A DNA stretch of 64,000 nucleotides from Flavobacterium aquidurense (GCF_001404985.1 NZ_JRLF01000006.1:248001-312000); one strand, 5' to 3'; shown: positions 43,259-51,714, numbered from the stretch's first letter. Notes: generated by a model not told the origin, from the letters alone. Translations and numbers: made by a program.

Positions 43259-43483
43259 TAGAATTTATACAAAAAACAATATTTAGCCTTTTACTGATAT
43301 TTTTAAATCTTATAATAGACATGATACTTATTTGTATATCTCAAATTTGAGAGATAATCAAATAATTACCCAACCATTGCAGAGGAAGACCATATGAAAT
43401 GAGAAGTCAGTGGAAGCAAAACTTCAATCGAACCTTTAAACTTAATTCTTCAGGAGATTTAATTATTAAATTAAAATGAAAAA

Positions 43484-43963
43484 ATGAAAAAGAAAATATT
43501 TATAGCAGTAATATCTCTAATTGTTTTTTATTCAGCTTATTATTATTGGCAAAACAGATATGTTGAACTTCGTCCCGTAATTCCGGCCGAAGAAAACTAT
43601 ACCCGTCAAATAATATTTTTTGACAATGATCTTTACAAATTTGCAGAACCAAATGAAATTTCGCCAAGTTACTATAAAAACATAAAATGGATTTTGGATG
43701 GTTCCAGAGTGGATTATATTGAAAAAAACGGAATTATTTATGTACGAAATAAATTTTTGGACGACATGAATATGGTTTGGAATTACACCACTAGAGCTAT
43801 ATCTACGGAGTATTTTGAGTTAGAAAAAAAGAGGGATAGCACTCATCTTATTTACGAAAAGAAATGTGCAGATCTTCGGAGAAAAAAAATAGAATCTATT
43901 TTAAAAACTATAAAGACAGACTCTATTAAATTCCATGAAGATCACAAAAATAAAGGGAATTAA
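43484..43963 (+). CDS. Membrane-anchored protein of unknown function
   Basis: A 159-residue protein with an N-terminal signal anchor (about residues 4-21, KIFIAVISLIVFYSAYYYW) and a periplasmic domain rich in aromatic and charged residues. Motifs such as YKNIKWILDGSRVDYIEKNGIIYVRN and a charged C-terminal helix (YEKKCADLRRKKIESILKTIK) are visible. I do not recognise the family. The gene is bracketed by two direct copies of a 150-bp repeat, which suggests movement or amplification as a unit. Confidence 0.75.
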   Translation: MKKKIFIAVISLIVFYSAYYYWQNRYVELRPVIPAEENYTRQIIFFDNDLYKFAEPNEISPSYYKNIKWILDGSRVDYIEKNGIIYVRNKFLDDMNMVWNYTTRAISTEYFELEKKRDSTHLIYEKKCADLRRKKIESILKTIKTDSIKFHEDHKNKGN

Positions 43964-43970
43964 ATACTCC

Positions 43971-44122
43971 GCTCTACGAAGTCTTCTTCTTTACGCTACG
44001 CAAATGTCTCTGACTTTGCGACATTTTAAACAAATATAATTGAAAAACAGAGATTTCATAAAGTCTCTGACTTTAAAACTAATTTTATTAAAAGATTTTT
44101 CCTGAATGTAAAAATCCAAGAC
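43971..44122 (+). repeat. Long dispersed repeat, copy 2, right of the membrane-anchored protein gene
   Basis: Direct copy of 43030-43179, starting eight bases after the stop codon. The hairpin is CAGAGATTT-CATA-AAGTCTCTG. The adjacent bases up to 44228 hold the promoter and operator of the next tetR. Confidence 0.88.
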
Positions 44123-44195
44123 TTTCATTCAGGCAATCTTAATTAAAGAAAGAAAAAATACTTTAAAATTTGGAGTAAACTTATTTTTGTATATT

Positions 44196-44215
44196 TTTGT
44201 ATCGTTCATTACAAA
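44196..44215 (+). promoter_or_regulatory. TetR operator 1
   Basis: TTTGTATCGTTCATTACAAA, a perfect TTTGTA/TACAAA inverted repeat, 14 bases before the tetR ATG. It overlaps a TATTTTTG promoter element (44192-44199). A second version stands before the SDR gene at 44827. Confidence 0.75.
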
Positions 44216-44228
44216 ATAAAAATCAACA

Positions 44229-44810
44229 ATGAGAGGAAGACCAACAATCTACGAAGACGCTAATATTGTAAAAAAAGCACAAGAAGTTTTTTGGCAAAAA
44301 GGATATAATGCTACTTCATTGAGCGATTTACAAAAAGCCACGGGAGCCGGAGCCGGAAGTTTTTACAATACTTTTAAAGGCGGTAAAAAAGAGGTTTTTC
44401 AAAAAGCAATTGAAGAACGAAGATTGGCATTTGACGCTTTTAAAATTGAATTAAGCAAAAGCGAATCGCCTTTAGAATTGATTAAGGATTTTTTTAGAAG
44501 CATCGCTTCCGCGGAAGAAAATGAACATCTTAAAGGCTGTATTATTGCCAATACGGTTGTAGAAATGACTTTTATTGATGGCGATCTGGAAGCAAATGCG
44601 GTTCAGATTTTGAAAGAAGTAGAACAAATGTTTACTCAGTCCATTAAAAACGAACAAATAAAAGGAAACCTAAAAACGCAGACAGATCCTGAAATACTGG
44701 GTAGATATTTAATAACATTTTGGTGTGGACTCAATACACTGAGAAAAATGTATCCGGACAAAAATATCCTGAAAAATCAAATCGAAATGCAATTAGCTGT
44801 TATCAGCTAA
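44229..44810 (+). CDS. TetR/AcrR-family regulator
   Basis: A 193-residue protein with the DNA-binding start MRGRPTIYED and HTH GYNATSLSDLQKATGAGAGSFYNTFKGGKKEVFQKAI, typical of the TetR group next to SDR or NADP oxidoreductases. The C-terminal domain (about 75-193) would bind the inducer. A matching operator sequence stands before both this gene and the next, strongly suggesting autoregulation plus control of the SDR. Confidence 0.93.
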   Translation: MRGRPTIYEDANIVKKAQEVFWQKGYNATSLSDLQKATGAGAGSFYNTFKGGKKEVFQKAIEERRLAFDAFKIELSKSESPLELIKDFFRSIASAEENEHLKGCIIANTVVEMTFIDGDLEANAVQILKEVEQMFTQSIKNEQIKGNLKTQTDPEILGRYLITFWCGLNTLRKMYPDKNILKNQIEMQLAVIS

Positions 44811-44826
44811 TTTTTTTGACTATTTA

Positions 44827-44842
44827 TGTATCAATCACTACA
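44827..44842 (+). promoter_or_regulatory. TetR operator 2
   Basis: TGTATCAATCACTACA, with AAAATTAAA following, matches operator 1 in both half-sites and spacing (TGTATC-TCA-TACAAAAT). It is 18 bases before the SDR start codon. Confidence 0.7.
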
Positions 44843-44859
44843 AAATTAAACAATAAAAA

Positions 44860-45651
44860 ATGAATTTAAAATTAGAAGGGAAAAGAGCTTTTATAAGCGG
44901 TTCGACGAAAGGAATAGGTTTTGCGATTGCAAAACAATTATTAAATGAAAAAGCTGAAGTCATAATTAACGGACGGGATGAAGAAAAAACCAATCTGGCT
45001 GTTCAAAAATTAAAAGAAGAATTTCCTGATGCCTCAGTTTCAGGAATAGTTTGCGACTTGGGAAATAAAGAAGAAGTAACTACATTACTAGCCAAACTAA
45101 ACAATATTGACATTTTAATAAACAATGTGGGAGTTTTTGAATTAAAAGATTTTGAAAATATAGAAGAGGAAGAATGGTATCGAATTTTTGATATCAATGT
45201 AATGAGCAGTGTCCGACTTTCTAAGAAAATTTTACCACAAATGCTTCAGAAAAATTCAGGAAGAATTATTTTCATCAGCAGTGAATCAGGCGTGAATATT
45301 CCTGGAAACATGATTCATTACGGAATGACAAAAGCGGCTATGATGGCCGTTAGCAATGGTCTGTCTAAATTAACTCTGGGAACTGAAATTACTGTAAATA
45401 CTATTTTAGGCGGTCCAACTTATTCTGACGGAGTTGCTTCGACAATCGAACATATAGCTTCTTTACAAAACATAGAAGTCGAGCAAATGAAAAGTGCCAT
45501 TATACAGCAAACCAATCCGCAATCTTTAATACAGCGTTTTATCGATCCTGCTGAAATTGCTTCTTTGGCAGTTTATTTATCCAGTCCACTTTCAATTGCT
45601 ACAAACGGTTCGTGCCTTCGAGCGGATGGCGGTACATTAAAAACGATTTAA
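44860..45651 (+). CDS. Short-chain dehydrogenase/reductase
   Basis: A 263-residue SDR with cofactor motif SGSTKGIG, NNVG (variant of NNAG), Ser in FISSESG and YGMTK with Tyr and Lys. The C-terminal SLAVYLSSPLSIATNGSCLRADGGTL is normal. It is controlled by the adjacent TetR through paired operators. It is followed by copy C of the dispersed element and a terminator. Confidence 0.95.
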   Translation: MNLKLEGKRAFISGSTKGIGFAIAKQLLNEKAEVIINGRDEEKTNLAVQKLKEEFPDASVSGIVCDLGNKEEVTTLLAKLNNIDILINNVGVFELKDFENIEEEEWYRIFDINVMSSVRLSKKILPQMLQKNSGRIIFISSESGVNIPGNMIHYGMTKAAMMAVSNGLSKLTLGTEITVNTILGGPTYSDGVASTIEHIASLQNIEVEQMKSAIIQQTNPQSLIQRFIDPAEIASLAVYLSSPLSIATNGSCLRADGGTLKTI

Positions 45652-45653
45652 AT

Positions 45654-45776
45654 GATACATACAAACCGCTTTAAAATAAAAACACAAAATAATTACACAA
45701 ATTCATTTGAAAATAAGCCAATTCCTTTAAATCCTTAATAAAATGATTTGATAATCTGTCCTTTAAGGTTCACAAA
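45654..45776 (+). repeat. Dispersed 3'-UTR element, copy C (nearly full length)
   Basis: Begins two bases after the SDR stop with GATACATACAAACCGCTTT, lacks the first few bases of copies A and B, and continues with ACAAATTCATTTGAAAATAA, GCCAATTCCTTTAAATCC, TAATAAAATGATTTG and TTAAGGTTCACAAA. The terminator following it is the same as after copy B. Confidence 0.85.
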
Positions 45777-45780
45777 AGCC

Positions 45781-45814
45781 AAAAGGCGCCAATTGAAGAC
45801 AATTGGCGCCTTTT
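45781..45814 (+). terminator. Terminator after copy C
   Basis: AAAAGGCGCCAATTG / CAATTGGCGCCTTTT, a perfect 15-bp stem with loop AAGA and a T-run. Confidence 0.95.
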
Positions 45815-45976
45815 TTTTTATACCTAATCACATAACTAAAAACTTACGTTTATGCGGCAGGGCTCACCCTTTCCAATTCCTTACAAAAAATTTAAACCCC
45901 GCCTGTATAGATATTAATGTAGTCATGAGCAGCAGAGTATAACAATAAGTAATTCCCATAACTGAGCAAGGGTCTT

Positions 45977-46402
45977 CTATTTAGCAATCAATGCAATACT
46001 GGTTTTGGCATACTGGTTAATTGCAATTTTCACCTCATCAAAATTAGGAGCTGAGAATTTTGGTTTATAATTTTTAGAAAATCCAAATCCTTCTGTCGGA
46101 TAACCAATCATATTTCTATCACATTTTCCGTTATTATTCAAGTCTTGATAAACCGCAATAGCATAATCGCCATCCGGTAGGTTTTTGAACGTGTAGAGCA
46201 CTTTATTTTCTGTAGCTTTTACTTTTGCGGTGGCAATCTGTGACTCACTATCAAGAAACCCTTTCTCTTTATCGTACAATCCAAAAAAAACAGATCCTTT
46301 ACCGGGTTTTACGCCCGATACTTCAACGCTGAAATTATGTTGTGCAAACAGTGCCGAATTAACTGCCACAAGTACTATCAAGCTTATCATTTTAATTTTC
46401 AT
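45977..46402 (-). CDS. DUF2141 exported protein
   Basis: A 141-residue protein with signal peptide (about 1-20, ending ALFAQ) and the DUF2141 pattern: VEVSGVKPGKGSVFFGLYDKEKGFL, FKNLPDGDYAIAVYQDLNNNGKCDRNMIGYPTEGFGFS. The Asp/Asn-rich DLNNNGKCDRN loop may bind Ca2+. It is probably in the periplasm or outer membrane. It follows the epimerase gene by 19 bases, so both are likely in one operon. Confidence 0.88.
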   Translation of the reverse strand: MKIKMISLIVLVAVNSALFAQHNFSVEVSGVKPGKGSVFFGLYDKEKGFLDSESQIATAKVKATENKVLYTFKNLPDGDYAIAVYQDLNNNGKCDRNMIGYPTEGFGFSKNYKPKFSAPNFDEVKIAINQYAKTSIALIAK

Positions 46403-46421
46403 AATTTATATTATTTAGGAT

Positions 46422-47480
46422 TTAAAATAGAACATTTTCTAGTTTCTCTTTCTCTAATTGGTTAAAAAAGTGATTCATTTTTTTAACATTCCCTTTTTTA
46501 AACGCCTGATAGGGTTCTGATTGTGAGAGCAGCCATTTTTTTATAATACTTTTAAAAATAAAGGTGATTTTTTTTTGGAGAGGATGAATTTTCTCGCGGA
46601 CCATCTCGAAATAATCGTTCAAATTTTGCTGTCGAAAACCTATAATATTATTTAAATCTTCACCATCTTTTAAAATCCCGCAGTGAAAATTTTTCTCTGC
46701 AAACGCCTTTTGTGGAAAATCAGCTTCGCCTAAGCCAAATTCAGCAAACATTTTGTCTAGAAAAGATCCATAAGTAATAACACAATCCTCTCCCCCTCCC
46801 AAATTGAATATTTGCTTCTCTAGTTTTTTTTGGTTTTCAATTGCTTTAGCAAAAGCTCTACCCGTATCTTTTGGCGTGCAGATTTCCATTGGTGTATCCA
46901 GCGGCATGTGAAACATCAATTTGGATATCTTATGGTTCCCCATAATTGCAGCCAGACGAAAAATACTCCATGATAATTTGGATTTCCTAATCAACGACTC
47001 ACACAACACCTTTGTTTCTCCATACTGATCTCCCGGACTGGGCTGCAAAATATCATCGACACTTATCTGGGGATTCTTCATCCGATCACCATAAACTGAA
47101 ATACTGGAACTGAAAATCAAATAACAATCCGGTGAATTCTTCTCTAAAGCGTAAATAAGATTTTCGGTCCCTCTCACATTGACACTGTAAGCCATCTCCG
47201 GATCTATATCTGCAAGAGGTGGAATGACCGCTGCCAAATGGATAGCTACATCCTTATTTTGGGTAACTTTTAGCACTTCTTCTCTATTGCTGATGTCACC
47301 ATAAATAATCTCTACACGAGATCGAAAGGGAGCCAGTTTTTTTACTGAATTTTGGGTTTTTAGATCAAAAACCGTTATTTCATAATCTGTATGCTCAACC
47401 AAATGCTGCAAGGTTTCAAATCCTACAGTTCCAGATGCACCCGTCAGAAGTATTTTTTTTCGTGATATCTTGTTTTCCAT
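46422..47480 (-). CDS. NAD-dependent epimerase/dehydratase family protein (extended SDR)
   Basis: About 352 residues. The extended-SDR motif TGASGTVGFETLQHL is at the N-terminus, with DLKTQNSVKK and HLAAVIPPLADIDPE following, and YGETK with the Tyr/Lys pair. The last 120 residues are unusually basic. I start it at MENKISRKK (47480); the upstream in-frame ATG (47552) adds a basic stretch unlike the family. The gene is divergent from a TetR-type regulator, its likely controller. Confidence 0.88.
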   Translation of the reverse strand: MENKISRKKILLTGASGTVGFETLQHLVEHTDYEITVFDLKTQNSVKKLAPFRSRVEIIYGDISNREEVLKVTQNKDVAIHLAAVIPPLADIDPEMAYSVNVRGTENLIYALEKNSPDCYLIFSSSISVYGDRMKNPQISVDDILQPSPGDQYGETKVLCESLIRKSKLSWSIFRLAAIMGNHKISKLMFHMPLDTPMEICTPKDTGRAFAKAIENQKKLEKQIFNLGGGEDCVITYGSFLDKMFAEFGLGEADFPQKAFAEKNFHCGILKDGEDLNNIIGFRQQNLNDYFEMVREKIHPLQKKITFIFKSIIKKWLLSQSEPYQAFKKGNVKKMNHFFNQLEKEKLENVLF

Positions 47481-47698
47481 TTTTTTTAATTTAACATTTA
47501 TCTTTTTCAATCTGCTTAATTTTTTGATGAAAAAGCTATATTTGTTATACAATATGTTCGATATTTAACTTTGTGTTCTTTTTTGATTACTATGTAAATC
47601 TATTAAAGAAGAATGTATTTGCTGTTTCAAAAAAGGGTACTACTGTACTTTAGCGAACAAAGACTACTGCTTTTGTAGCGTATATAAAATAATTTGTG

Positions 47699-48247
47699 AT
47701 GGATTTAAGAAAAGACAGAAGGGTTCAGTATACTAAAAAAATATTGCGTGAGGCATTATTTAGTTTGCTGCACGAGAGGGAATTGAGCGAAATTACCATA
47801 ACCGAACTGTGTAAAACAGCCGATGTCAACCGCAATACATTTTATCGGCATTATAATATTCCGCTGGATATACTGCTTGAAATAGAAAATGATGTTTTTG
47901 AAAAACTCTCAGCGGTTTTGCGTAAAAGCACCAATATGGATGATGTAATACTGCTTAGCTGCCAGTTACTGGAAAGCGATAAGCAGATGAGTAAAATTGT
48001 GTTTACCAAAGCGGATGGAAGCGGAATTCTGTCGCGAATCCTGAGAAGTGTTCGGAATAATTTTCCAGTTGAAAATCAAATAGAACTTACTGCCGAAGTA
48101 AAGCCTTTTACTGAAATGGCATACCAATTTGGCGAAAAAGGAAGTATTGCTGTCATCAAAAATTGGATCGAAAATGATTTCTCTATTCCTGCTGAAAGTA
48201 TTGCACAAATGATAAGTTATCTGGTAAATAAACTCAATAAATTATAG
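47699..48247 (+). CDS. TetR-family regulator (DhaS-like subgroup)
   Basis: About 182 residues. The N-terminal DNA-binding domain reads DRRVQYTKKILREALFSLLHERELSEITITELCKTADVNRNTFYRHYNI, typical of the DhaS/TetR_C_8 branch, in which the ligand domain is small and acts as co-activator or repressor. It is divergent from the epimerase-DUF2141 operon. The ATG three bases earlier (47696) is an alternative start. Confidence 0.9.
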   Translation: MDLRKDRRVQYTKKILREALFSLLHERELSEITITELCKTADVNRNTFYRHYNIPLDILLEIENDVFEKLSAVLRKSTNMDDVILLSCQLLESDKQMSKIVFTKADGSGILSRILRSVRNNFPVENQIELTAEVKPFTEMAYQFGEKGSIAVIKNWIENDFSIPAESIAQMISYLVNKLNKL

Positions 48248-48339
48248 CAATTTTTATAAGCCTTCAGAATTCCAAAAAAAAATTAGCTTACTTCTCATCT
48301 TTAATGTTAGTATGCCTAACGGGTTTATATTTGGAGCAT

Positions 48340-48430
48340 AACAAATGGCTGAGAGAAAAACAGCAAGTTCTTTCATTAAGTTGCAAATTTGTTCACTGTC
48401 TTTTTCTACAGCTTTTCTAATGGTTATATC
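48340..48430 (-). pseudogene. Remnant of a GNAT acetyltransferase N-terminus
   Basis: Minus-strand translation gives ITIRKAVEKDSEQICNLM then KELAVF, the usual beginning of GNAT proteins (beta1 and the LxxLMKEL helix). It has no in-frame start codon in the proper place (ATGATATAACC is out of frame), and similarity stops after about 30 residues. A decayed 5' end of a once-complete gene is most likely. Confidence 0.4.
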
Positions 48431-48444
48431 ATTTTTTCAGGATT

Positions 48445-48609
48445 TTAGGCAAGCAGTTCTATATTTTCATACCCTTTCTCACTAGAAATATAGCTTTTCA
48501 ACGAGGCTATTGTATCACCTTCTTTTCCAAATGAAAATGTAATTTCACTCTCCCTCGCATTAGAAAAAGTCCGGGCAATGCCCTTTTTAATAAAATAGAT
48601 ATGACTTAT
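48445..48609 (-). pseudogene. Remnant of a Crp/Fnr-family regulator
   Basis: Minus-strand translation between two stops gives HIYFIKKGIARTFSNARES, EITFSFGKEGDTIASLKSY and ISSEKGYENIELLA. This is the cyclic-nucleotide-binding domain of Bacteroidota Crp/Fnr proteins. It is cut at both ends: no start codon before it and a stop where ELLED would continue. About 54 of the usual 190 or so codons remain. Confidence 0.7.
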
Positions 48610-48745
48610 TTAACACGCCTGATTCCTAAGAATGGATTGCAATGCATAATTTGGTAAAAGCTTGTGCAATAATACAAAAAACAGCGGCTGCGGTATCAAA
48701 CAAATCCTCAATTACGTTAATATAAACATAATTAAAAACTCGTTT

Positions 48746-48778
48746 TTTGATTCCTTATTATTTAATGCACTACATTTG
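48746..48778 (+). promoter_or_regulatory. Promoter of the cold-shock gene
   Basis: TTTG (48746-48749), a 21-base spacer and TACATTTG (48771-48778) match the Bacteroidota consensus in both elements. Transcription would start near 48785, giving a leader of only about 13 bases. Confidence 0.8.
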
Positions 48779-48797
48779 GCAAAATTAAATATTTAAG

Positions 48798-48989
48798 ATG
48801 CAAGAAGGTACAGTAAAATTTTTCAATGAAGAAAAAGGTTTCGGATTTATTACTCCTAATGATGGAGGAAACGAAGTTTTTGTTCATGTTTCAGGTCTAT
48901 CAGAAAATATTCGTGAAAACGATTCAGTTCGATATGATATTCAGGAAGGCCGCAAAGGTCCAAACGCAGTAAACGTAGTGATAGCATAA
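48798..48989 (+). CDS. CspA-family cold-shock protein
   Basis: A 63-residue single cold-shock domain. RNA-binding motifs RNP1 (GFGFITP) and RNP2 (VFVHVSGL) are intact. It binds single-stranded nucleic acid as an RNA chaperone. The short 5' leader argues against the long structured leader used for cold control of E. coli cspA. A terminator follows. Confidence 0.97.
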   Translation: MQEGTVKFFNEEKGFGFITPNDGGNEVFVHVSGLSENIRENDSVRYDIQEGRKGPNAVNVVIA

Positions 48990-49012
48990 CATACTATAGC
49001 ATTAGTTTATAT

Positions 49013-49036
49013 AAGCACTTGTCTAGACAGGTGCTT
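49013..49036 (+). terminator. Terminator of the cold-shock gene
   Basis: AAGCACTTGTCT / AGACAGGTGCTT are complementary over 12 positions (one G-U pair), followed by a T-run. Confidence 0.9.
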
Positions 49037-49073
49037 TTTTATTTATATCAATTGAATACATATTTATGAATAC

Positions 49074-50486
49074 TTAAATCAGCTTTTTAAGCATGCCGTC
49101 AAATATAAAACCATGAAAAGGCAGGACAGCATACCAGTATAACTTCCCCATAATTCCATTGGGTTTAAAAGTGGCAGCCTGATATAAGGTATTGTTGATT
49201 ATTTTAAACTCCAGCCAGGCTTCACCCGGAAGTTTCATCTCCGCATATAAAACCAGTTTGCCCTGCTGCTTATCGGCATATACCACCCTCCAGAAATCCA
49301 GTGCATCCCCTGCGTGTATTTCCTTTTTATTTGTTCTTCCCCTTCTGGTTCCCACACCGCCAAAAATCTTATCGATAAACCCGCGCAGATCCCAAAGCCA
49401 GTCGGCATAATACCATCCTGTCTCTCCTCCTATTGACCAGATTCGTGCAATTGTATATTCCCTGTTTATTATTGTTCCTTTTCTTCTATCGATATAACAG
49501 CCCCTTTTTGGGACTTTTAAATATTGGGAAACATTTCCTTTGAACTGTCCGCTTATGCGCGAATCTTTCCAGCTGGAAACGATATCATCATCACTAATCT
49601 TTTTCAAAGCTCTCTCTAATGCCTGCCGGTAAGAGATAGGTGTAACTCCCAGTAAACGATTAATCCTGTTATCGCTGCAAATAACTTCTACTTTCATACT
49701 GCTGACCAACGCTGATGCCAGTTTAAAAGAAGTTGACGTGACAAAATACAGCCAATAAGACGATAATTTCGGGGTCATCACCGGTACCGTATAAATGTAT
49801 CTTTGGAGTTTTTTTGCTTTGGCAAACTCCAGCAGCATTTCTTTGTAGGTCAATATATCAGGTCCTCCAATATCAAAACTTTCATTATAGGTCAATGGAT
49901 TTAAGAGCGACCTAATTAAAAATTCCAAAACATCGCTTATAGCAATCGGCTGGCATTTGGTATTGAGCCATTTTGGGGTAATCATAATAGGCAGTTTATC
50001 CACCAGATCGCGTATTATTTCAAAAGAAGCACTTCCTGATCCTACTATTATTCCCGCCCTGAGTACAGTTGATGGAACTGCTGCGGTTCTTAAAATTTCT
50101 TCTACAGCCTTTCTTGACGATAAATGCTTGGATAATGACTTATCATTTACAATTCCGCTGAGATAAATAATCTGTTTTGCATTTGTCTGGTTTATTTTTT
50201 CGATAAAATAATTTGCCGAAATGCTTTCCAGCTGATCATAATTAGAAGCGCCGGACATCGAGTGAATCAGGTAATACGCCGCATCTATATCATCGGGAAT
50301 ATTTTTAAGACTTTCCGGATCCAGAAAATCAACTTCGATGACCTGTATTTTATTTTTAAATTTTTCAGGAAAATAGAACCTGTTTTTATCCCGGACGCAG
50401 CAGATTACTTCATTTCCATGATCCAGTAACAAGGGCAGAAGCCTTTTTCCGATATAACCTGTTGCGCCTGTTAAAAGAATTTTCAT
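49074..50486 (-). CDS. SDR-family protein with C-terminal DUF2867
   Basis: A 470-residue protein: atypical SDR/NmrA domain (about 1-290, with TGATGYIGKRLLPLLLDHG, YYLIHSMSG and DIGGPDILTYKEML) plus DUF2867 (about 320-470, with IWSIGGETGWYYADWLWDLRGFIDKIFGG and the C-terminal GIMGKLYWYAVLPFHGFIFDGML). The function of this fusion is unknown; it often occurs beside DUF2805 and photolyase/cryptochrome-related genes in Bacteroidota. It lies 12 bases after an SDR gene, so the two form an operon. Confidence 0.9.
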   Translation of the reverse strand: MKILLTGATGYIGKRLLPLLLDHGNEVICCVRDKNRFYFPEKFKNKIQVIEVDFLDPESLKNIPDDIDAAYYLIHSMSGASNYDQLESISANYFIEKINQTNAKQIIYLSGIVNDKSLSKHLSSRKAVEEILRTAAVPSTVLRAGIIVGSGSASFEIIRDLVDKLPIMITPKWLNTKCQPIAISDVLEFLIRSLLNPLTYNESFDIGGPDILTYKEMLLEFAKAKKLQRYIYTVPVMTPKLSSYWLYFVTSTSFKLASALVSSMKVEVICSDNRINRLLGVTPISYRQALERALKKISDDDIVSSWKDSRISGQFKGNVSQYLKVPKRGCYIDRRKGTIINREYTIARIWSIGGETGWYYADWLWDLRGFIDKIFGGVGTRRGRTNKKEIHAGDALDFWRVVYADKQQGKLVLYAEMKLPGEAWLEFKIINNTLYQAATFKPNGIMGKLYWYAVLPFHGFIFDGMLKKLI

Positions 50487-50498
50487 GTTATGTTGTAT

Positions 50499-51182
50499 TT
50501 ACAGTTTAAAACTTACCAAACCATAATCCATGGCGAAAACCTGACCCGAAATTGAGGCTGCATCTTCAGAAATAAGATAGCCAGCCATCCGGGCAACTTC
50601 CTGGGGTTTCAGATAATTTTTCAAAGGGTGGCGCTCCATCATGTTTTCCTTCATCCTGTCGTTTCTTAAAATAGATCCTGACAAAGAAGTCTCCGTGATA
50701 GTCGGGGCAATAGCATTGATGCGAATTAACGGGGCAAGTTCAGCACCCAGCGATTTAACGATTCCCTCTACTGCTGCTTTGCTGGCCGCAATACTGGAGT
50801 GAAAAGGCATTCCTAGTTTTGCCGCAACGCTGCTGAATAAAACAATAGAAGGATTTTTGCCTTTTTTTAATGCAGGCAGATAATGCTGAATCATTTTGAC
50901 GGCTCCTATCACGTTAATTTCAAAATCATTTCTGAAATCATCAAGGCTTAAGCTCAAAATGGGCTTAAGGTTTATGGAACCCGGACAATAAATCAAAGCA
51001 TCAATATTTTCAAATTCAGGCAAAGCATCCCGCAACACATCGACTGTAAAATGACTAAAATTAGGATGGATCACATCAGGAGCTGTTCTGCTGATATTGA
51101 AAACCCGGCAATTTTCCAGCTGCTGTATTAAAACAGCATTCCCAATTCCTTTACTGCCCCCGACAATTACAATAGTTTTCAT
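50499..51182 (-). CDS. Short-chain dehydrogenase/reductase
   Basis: A 227-residue SDR with VGGSKGIGNAV, LIYCPGS (in place of NNAG), the Ser in LFSSVAAKLG and an Ser-rich SIAASKAAVEG in which the usual Tyr of YxxxK is replaced (SSIAASK). The missing tyrosine suggests altered or lost reductase activity. It is the first gene of the operon with the SDR-DUF2867 protein. Confidence 0.88.
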   Translation of the reverse strand: MKTIVIVGGSKGIGNAVLIQQLENCRVFNISRTAPDVIHPNFSHFTVDVLRDALPEFENIDALIYCPGSINLKPILSLSLDDFRNDFEINVIGAVKMIQHYLPALKKGKNPSIVLFSSVAAKLGMPFHSSIAASKAAVEGIVKSLGAELAPLIRINAIAPTITETSLSGSILRNDRMKENMMERHPLKNYLKPQEVARMAGYLISEDAASISGQVFAMDYGLVSFKL

Positions 51183-51423
51183 TTTTTTAAGATTAAATTT
51201 AAGAAACGGTATAATTGTTTTTACTGCAATTTTTAAAAAATAAGATATTATTGATTAATTATCAAAAAACTTAAGTGTGTTTTCGTGTAAGATAATATAC
51301 GAATGTTAAAGGTAATAATTGTTTAACTATTTTTAATAAATATTAAACAAAATAAAAAATATTTTATATAATTTAGCGATGCTCTCATTAATTCTCAACC
51401 GGGAATCCTTCAAAAATACGATT

Positions 51424-51714
51424 ATGAAAAAAATAAAACGACAATTTGCAGATCGTGACCTGGACCGCATTATTGAAATGGCATGGGAAGACAGAACTCC
51501 CTTTGAAGCCATTGCCTACCAGTTTGAACTTCAGGAAGCGGATGTAAAAGCCATAATGAAGAAAGAACTGAAATTCAGCAGCTATACACTTTGGCGCAAA
51601 AGGGTTGAAAATTGTAAAACAAAGCACATGCAGAAACGCAGTGCAGGAATTAACCGCTTTAAGTGCAAAGAGCAGCGGGCCATTTCCAATAATAAAATAG
51701 CAAAGCAAAAGTAA
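51424..51714 (+). CDS. DUF2805/TIGR03643-family protein
   Basis: About 96 residues, basic. The N-terminal part DLDRIIEMAWEDRTPFEAIAYQFELQEADVKAIMKKELKFSSYTLWRKRV is the complete DUF2805 signature with a helix-turn-helix-like pattern. I start it at MKKIKRQ (51424) because the 15 residues upstream of it are atypical. Members are commonly near photolyase-type genes; here it is divergent from the SDR/SDR-DUF2867 operon, which fits that association. A DNA-binding role is plausible. Confidence 0.88.
   Translation: MKKIKRQFADRDLDRIIEMAWEDRTPFEAIAYQFELQEADVKAIMKKELKFSSYTLWRKRVENCKTKHMQKRSAGINRFKCKEQRAISNNKIAKQK

Larger units (their letters stand above)
42911..43483. other. Gene-free stretch holding two dispersed repeats
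   Basis: No gene is seen in 570 bases. The content is the long repeat 43030-43179, the short repeat 43203-43258 and an AT-rich leader to the next gene. The leader includes AATTACCCAACCATTGCAGAGG, similar to a segment before the serine hydrolase gene at about 25790. Confidence 0.55.
48248..48797. other. Gene graveyard upstream of the cold-shock gene
   Basis: The 550 bases hold no intact gene but two recognisable remnants on the minus strand (GNAT at about 48340-48430, Crp at 48445-48609), then the csp promoter. Confidence 0.6.

Noticed and set aside
45748..45942. A 64-residue plus-strand frame behind the SDR gene.
   Set aside because: It runs through the dispersed element and the terminator hairpin, which explains it without a gene.
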